Position numbers and translations under genes: made by a program. From positions 1 through 64,000 of the forward strand of contig NEWS02000015.1 in the NCBI GenBank assembly GCA_002869845.2: DNA of 64,000 bases, written 5' to 3'. The first letter of the stretch is position 1, and every line of letters starts with the position of its first letter. The stretch is from Nitrospira sp. CG24B. Lineage in GTDB: Bacteria; Nitrospirota; Nitrospiria; Nitrospirales; Nitrospiraceae. Below the pieces are notes generated by a model. The model had not been told where the DNA came from. It saw only the letters and a list, made by a program, of their open reading frames with translations, and ran no database searches. Below are positions 60,479-64,000 of the stretch, one piece after another.

Positions 60479-60616
60479 ATGAAACCAATTGCTGGGCTTC
60501 ACAAGCACCCGGGGTCAATCGCCTCGTGGATCGTCCCCCCGGACGGTGCTGTGGGCACCCCGGAAGATGTGCACAGCACCCTTTTGACACTTCGTTTCAA
60601 CCTTCTTTTGTCGTAA
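60479..60616 (+). CDS. small ORF at the position of a lost cusC start
   Basis: A 45-codon frame begins with ATG after GGGAGGCGCTGCC, at the position where cusC starts beyond copy 1. Its sequence (MKPIAGLHKHPGSIASWIV...) has no similarity to CusC and overlaps a terminator-like hairpin. It may be non-coding debris. Confidence 0.2.
   Translation: MKPIAGLHKHPGSIASWIVPPDGAVGTPEDVHSTLLTLRFNLLLS
60545..60585 (+). terminator. terminator-like hairpin
   Basis: GGTGCTGTG (60545-60553) and CACAGCACC (60572-60580) form a perfect 9-bp stem followed by CTTTT. It would end transcription running from copy 2 before copy 3. Confidence 0.5.
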
Positions 60617-60674
60617 GTCGGCCGTAAGTTTTGGACCCGAAGGGTAGGGCCATGGATCTACAGAGAGTTCTTCA

Positions 60675-61052
60675 GTGATGAACCATTGGATCATCGTCAA
60701 CGATAAGATGCAGTCCTTCAGCGTGGTCCTGCTCTTCGCCCTTTGTCAGATCATCGGGACAATGTGTACGGTAGAAGATCTATGGTTGGCCGACGACGCT
60801 GCACAGTTGGTTGAAGAGATAAACCATATGGCCTGTCCCATGGATGGGACTCTCATGTGCCCACCGTCCGCCGTATCATCGCCGGAACGGCAACTCAGGC
60901 AGGCAGCAACCACTAATCTGGATCAGACGCCGGTACTGCTAAACCCTGTTACAGCGTCCGCTGTTTCCTCAACTTTAGAATCCTCATCCTGGAGCTCTGC
61001 GTCGGGGTTCGTCCCCATCTCCATAGCCTCCTCATCGGTCCTTCGAATTTAA
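60675..61052 (+). CDS. small Cys/Met secreted protein (family copy 3)
   Basis: A protein of about 125 residues and the most diverged paralogue: MQSFSVVLLFALCQIIGTMCTVEDLWLADDAAQLVEEINHMACPMDGTLMCPPSAVSSPERQ..., ending ISIASSSVLRI. The hydrophobic start, the CPMDG and MCP motifs and the C-terminal hexad are conserved while the middle differs, so selection has kept these elements. GTG at 60675 or ATG at 60678 can start it. It lies upstream of a small membrane protein and a multicopper oxidase, again a copper-handling context. Confidence 0.65.
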   Translation: MMNHWIIVNDKMQSFSVVLLFALCQIIGTMCTVEDLWLADDAAQLVEEINHMACPMDGTLMCPPSAVSSPERQLRQAATTNLDQTPVLLNPVTASAVSSTLESSSWSSASGFVPISIASSSVLRI

Positions 61053-61223
61053 TTCAAAACTTCAGTTCATGCACTTCCACTCCGTTTTTGTGCTCGGAGG
61101 CGGCATGGATTCATTCGTTCCTTGGTCTGGAGGTGTCATTAGACAATCGGCCCCGATGCTACTCCACCCGGTGTCCATGGGCTTGGAAGAGGGGCTGATG
61201 ATCACATGAAAGGAGAACATCTC

Positions 61224-61445
61224 ATGATGGGGATGCGTTGGACCAATTGGCTGGGTCTTGCAATGCTGGTGTTCTTTCTCGTTATTCATGAGCCCATATG
61301 GCTACTCCTCGGGTTTGGCACCACGGCGGATGGCAGCATGACATTTGACAGCACGAAGATCCTGTGGGTTATTCCGGTCGTCGCCTACATCATTGTTGCG
61401 GCGGTGTTGATAATACGGGGAGATCCACAACGCGACGACGCGTGA
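61224..61445 (+). CDS. small two-helix membrane protein
   Basis: A 73-residue protein with helices WTNWLGLAMLVFFLVIHEPIWLLLGF and LWVIPVVAYIIVAAVLIIRG. The ATG at 61224 is chosen because AGGAG (61211-61215) lies 8 bp upstream. It precedes the multicopper oxidase by 58 bp and may be co-expressed. No family recognised. Confidence 0.6.
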   Translation: MMGMRWTNWLGLAMLVFFLVIHEPIWLLLGFGTTADGSMTFDSTKILWVIPVVAYIIVAAVLIIRGDPQRDDA

Positions 61446-61503
61446 TCGTCTTGTGTGAGCAGGGAGCGTGGTGCTTCTATCTCTATCCGATAGGGAGGTG
61501 AAC

Positions 61504-63666
61504 ATGAGATACCTTCGAGAGAAGATCATAAGAAATTGGTCTCCGGCTCAGTACCTCTTGGTGGCACTGACGCTGGTCTCATCCACTCCGGCCACGGCTC
61601 AGCCAGTCCCGTTACCGGGGAGTGAGATCCCGCAGTTCGTGGACCGGTTGCCTCTTCTCGCTGTGGCGGGCGGAACCATCGAAACGATTACCACGGCATC
61701 AGCGACGCTCTCGATGTGCGAGTTCAAGTCCAACGTCATGCCTTCGACGTTCGTACCGCCGTCTTCCGCCCCCGCCTACACGGGAACCTACGTCTGGGGC
61801 TACCGCAACGGTGCAACGTGTCCTGGATCGGGGACCCTGCTCCCAACCTACATTGGGCCGGTGTTCGTCGCGACGCGTGGAACCCCCACCGAAATTCAGT
61901 ACATCAACAGTCTGCCCAATACGGCGGCGAGCCAACTATCGGCGTGGAAGACCTCGACCGATCAGACTCTTGACTGGGCCGATCCGCTGAACGGTGAAGC
62001 GAACAGGTGTGCGGATGCGGTCACTGAAAACCAACCGCCGGTGGGAATCTGCGCATCGAATTATGCCGGTCCTGTCCCAACCGTGCCCCATTTGCACGGA
62101 GGGGAGGTACCGCCGGTGCTGGATGGAAATCCGAACGCCTGGTTCACCGCTGATGGCGTCTACCGAGGCCATGCGTACTACAGCAAAACGGGTGCGGTTG
62201 CGAACGGAGCGATGTACCGCTATCCGAATACACAAGAAGCCGCTCCTCTCTGGTTTCATGACCATGCCTTAGGCCTCACACGCTTGAACGTCTATGCGGG
62301 GTTGGCAGGGGGCTATCTGATCGTGGATCCGGCGCTGACGTTGCCGACCGGTCTACATCCGACCGGATTGCAACAAGGCACTGCAGGCTCCGTAGACTAT
62401 ATCATTCCGCTGGTGATTCAGGACCGCATGTTCGATACAAACGGGCAGCTCTATTTCCCCAACATGGGGCCCAACCAGGAGCACCCGTTCTGGATGATGG
62501 AGTTCTTCGGCGACACGATTGTGGTGAACGGCAAGGTCTGGCCGTATCTGAATGTCGAGGCCAGGCGCTGTCGGTTCCTCCTCATCAATGGATCAAACGC
62601 GCGTACGTATGAACTCTCCTTGCACGGACAGCATCTATGGCAGATCGCAACCGACGGAGGGTATCTCGATGCGCCGGTTCGGGTACACAAGCTGACCGTG
62701 ATGCCTGGTGAGCGCGCCGACATCATGATCGACTTTTCAGGATTAGAGGGCCGCACGCTGATTTTAAAGAATCACGGCCGCGCACCATTCCCCGATGGGG
62801 CACCACCCGATGGGGCGACGGTGGGACGCGTTCTCCAGTTTCGAGTGGGACCGTCCACATTGGCAGGGGCGGACGCAAGCTACAACCCGGCTCATGGCGC
62901 CGCGCTTCGCCCACCCATGCGTCGGTTGGTAAACCCGGCCGCGGGAACGCTGGCTGTCGTTCCTTCGAAAACCCGCCAACTTACCCTTAATGCCATGATG
63001 GGTGCCGGTGAAATGGAAATGGTCGAATTGCTGCTGAACAATACGAAGATGTCCGGCAAACGTGCCGGTGGAACGGTTCGAACGGATTTCACGGCCGTTA
63101 CGGTGGGAGGCATAACGGAATATGTGTCCGAGTTGCCGGCAGAAGGCGAGACCGAAGTCTGGGAAATCGTCAATCTGACAGCCGACGCCCATCCGATCCA
63201 CACACACTTGACGCAGGTTCAGGTGATCAATCGGCAGAGGTTTCATCGGAACCGGTACAGTAAGGCCTACGAGGGGGCGTTCCCCGGCGGCGCCTCTATG
63301 TTTGGCGATGGTCCACCGTTGACGTATGCGCCCTCCGTTGCTTCTGGATTGAAATATGGAGGAAATCCGAATATTCAGCCCTATCTGCATGGCCCCGTAC
63401 ATCCACCGGAAGTCAACGAAGCTGGATGGAAAGATACCGTGATCGCGTATCCGGGCCAAGTCACCCGCCTCGCCGTGCGCTTCGGGCCGACAGACGCGGC
63501 AGCCGGCGTGGCGAGAAACTATTCTTTTGATCCAGATGCCGGTGCGCATGGATTCGTCTGGCATTGTCATATCCTCGACCATGAGGACAATGACATGATG
63601 CGGCCGATTAAAGTCACCGCGGCACGAGGTGCGGTGAGAACCTATGTGATGGGCGTGGATTACTAG
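61504..63666 (+). CDS. multicopper oxidase
   Basis: A 720-residue exported oxidase with a signal peptide (YLLVALTLVSSTPATAQ). The four copper-ligand motifs are present in order: HLHGG (type 2/3), FHDH, HPIHTHL and the C-terminal HCHILDHEDNDMM with the type 1 Cys and axial Met. The layout is closest to CotA/bilirubin-oxidase-like enzymes with an insertion-rich first domain. It probably oxidises Cu(I), Mn(II) or organic substrates in the periplasm. The ATG at 61504 follows GGGAGGTGAAC. A second oxidase gene starts 113 bp downstream. Confidence 0.9.
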   Translation: MRYLREKIIRNWSPAQYLLVALTLVSSTPATAQPVPLPGSEIPQFVDRLPLLAVAGGTIETITTASATLSMCEFKSNVMPSTFVPPSSAPAYTGTYVWGYRNGATCPGSGTLLPTYIGPVFVATRGTPTEIQYINSLPNTAASQLSAWKTSTDQTLDWADPLNGEANRCADAVTENQPPVGICASNYAGPVPTVPHLHGGEVPPVLDGNPNAWFTADGVYRGHAYYSKTGAVANGAMYRYPNTQEAAPLWFHDHALGLTRLNVYAGLAGGYLIVDPALTLPTGLHPTGLQQGTAGSVDYIIPLVIQDRMFDTNGQLYFPNMGPNQEHPFWMMEFFGDTIVVNGKVWPYLNVEARRCRFLLINGSNARTYELSLHGQHLWQIATDGGYLDAPVRVHKLTVMPGERADIMIDFSGLEGRTLILKNHGRAPFPDGAPPDGATVGRVLQFRVGPSTLAGADASYNPAHGAALRPPMRRLVNPAAGTLAVVPSKTRQLTLNAMMGAGEMEMVELLLNNTKMSGKRAGGTVRTDFTAVTVGGITEYVSELPAEGETEVWEIVNLTADAHPIHTHLTQVQVINRQRFHRNRYSKAYEGAFPGGASMFGDGPPLTYAPSVASGLKYGGNPNIQPYLHGPVHPPEVNEAGWKDTVIAYPGQVTRLAVRFGPTDAAAGVARNYSFDPDAGAHGFVWHCHILDHEDNDMMRPIKVTAARGAVRTYVMGVDY

Positions 63667-63696
63667 GCGAGAGTGGGATAGAAAGACCAGCCTCTA

Positions 63697-63730
63697 GATG
63701 TCGGGCAGTCTAAAGAGACTGTCCGACATC
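63697..63730 (+). terminator. 15-bp stem hairpin between two multicopper oxidase genes
   Basis: GATGTCGGGCAGTCT and AGACTGTCCGACATC pair with one mismatch around AAAG. No T-tract follows, so it may instead be an attenuator, an mRNA-stabilising element or a mobile-element end. Confidence 0.5.
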
Positions 63731-63779
63731 CATGGACGGGCGAAATCTAATTCATCGATTCATAGATAGAAAGCCGGCA

Positions 63780-64000
63780 GTGAAAAAAAAGGTACTAGAC
63801 AAAACCAACTTGATTTCCAGGCGTGTGCTGCTGAAACAGGCCGGAACGTTGGGAGTCCTCGGTGCGATCCCGCCACTGCTTCATGCGTGCACGCGTCATC
63901 AGTTGCTTCCCCTGAATCCCATTGACGCACAACCTTCAACCCTGAGCGGCGAGCTGATCGACTTGGTGATCAGCGAACGGTCTTTTGTCCTAGACGGGCA
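63780..64000 (+). CDS. second multicopper oxidase, 5' end only
   Basis: A GTG start (63780) opens a frame to the window end (73 codons): a basic N-terminus with the twin-arginine-like SRRVLLKQAGTLGVLG, then a hydrophobic run ending HAC, and LIDLVISERSFVLDG, typical of the first strand of CopA/laccase-type multicopper oxidases. Export by the Tat route fits a folded copper protein. The gene continues beyond the window, so length and ligands cannot be judged. Confidence 0.7.
   Translation, partial: MKKKVLDKTNLISRRVLLKQAGTLGVLGAIPPLLHACTRHQLLPLNPIDAQPSTLSGELIDLVISERSFVLDG

Noticed and set aside
60233..60508. A minus-strand frame opposite copy 2 that reads like a coiled coil (QIRRTEEELMEIGTTEYALLQD)
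   Set aside because: The corresponding minus frame in copy 1 contains a stop, and differences between copies fall on third positions of the plus frame. The plus strand is coding.

Overview
The window reads as a mobile, plasmid-like stretch of a Gram-negative, moderately GC-rich bacterium. Gene content (Cus-type efflux with small secreted proteins, YHS-glucan phosphorylase, porin-cytochrome, ChrB, GMC oxidoreductase) fits a Nitrospira-like member of the Nitrospirota best. That host call is inference from general knowledge; no rRNA or tRNA gene is present to settle it.

Layout. 0-4.3 kb: stability and integration genes: a truncated ATPase, a vapBC pair, a tyrosine recombinase, an intact higBA pair under a palindromic promoter, and a second higA beside a decapitated higB. 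4.3-12.4 kb: a chrB-MFS-cupin operon, then a cluster with a GMC oxidoreductase fused to a DUF1080 (3-keto-glycoside hydrolase-like) domain and exported companions. 12.9-19.9 kb: a complete RP4/IncP-like Tra1 core in RP4 order (traF-traG-traI-traJ leftward, oriT with an RP4-type nic site, traK-traL-traM rightward), bracketed by two inverted copies of a roughly 100-bp structured element. No mating-pair (Trb) genes are visible. 20-23.5 kb: plasmid accessory genes (DUF4942, zinc ribbon, RadC-like, ArdB/KlcA antirestriction). 24.1-25.6 kb: two integron-type gene cassettes with attC-like sites and no integron integrase. 25.6-28.8 kb: a parA remnant, DUF3995, a frameshifted isoprenylcysteine methyltransferase-like gene, a glutaminase-like protein lacking its catalytic His and Glu, and a lipoprotein metallo-beta-lactamase. 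30-35.5 kb: the replication/partition module: ParA, two winged-helix Rep-like proteins around an AT-rich array of ACTGTCAGAATA iterons (probable oriV), and a second tyrosine recombinase.

35.7-64 kb is a metal-resistance and envelope island: a CDF-efflux remnant, cusCBA (copper/silver RND efflux) behind a small Cys/Met secreted protein that recurs twice near 60 kb, four members of a second small secreted family, a methyltransferase, small membrane and lipoproteins, a YHS-alpha-glucan phosphorylase fusion, two DUF2933 genes, a GH57 enzyme, a c-type cytochrome/porin block, a SHOCT lipoprotein, a P2A-type ATPase and two multicopper oxidases (the second cut by the window end).

Together the genes suggest a mobilizable or conjugative plasmid (or an integrated derivative) with addiction modules, anti-restriction, chromate and copper/silver resistance. 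Several genes are broken by single frameshifts, one in-frame TGA, or deletion fusions, so the accessory segments look recombinogenic. The most promising undescribed items are the three-copy Cys/Met secreted family tied to the cus operon, the inverted elements bracketing Tra1, and the GMC-DUF1080 fusion cluster.
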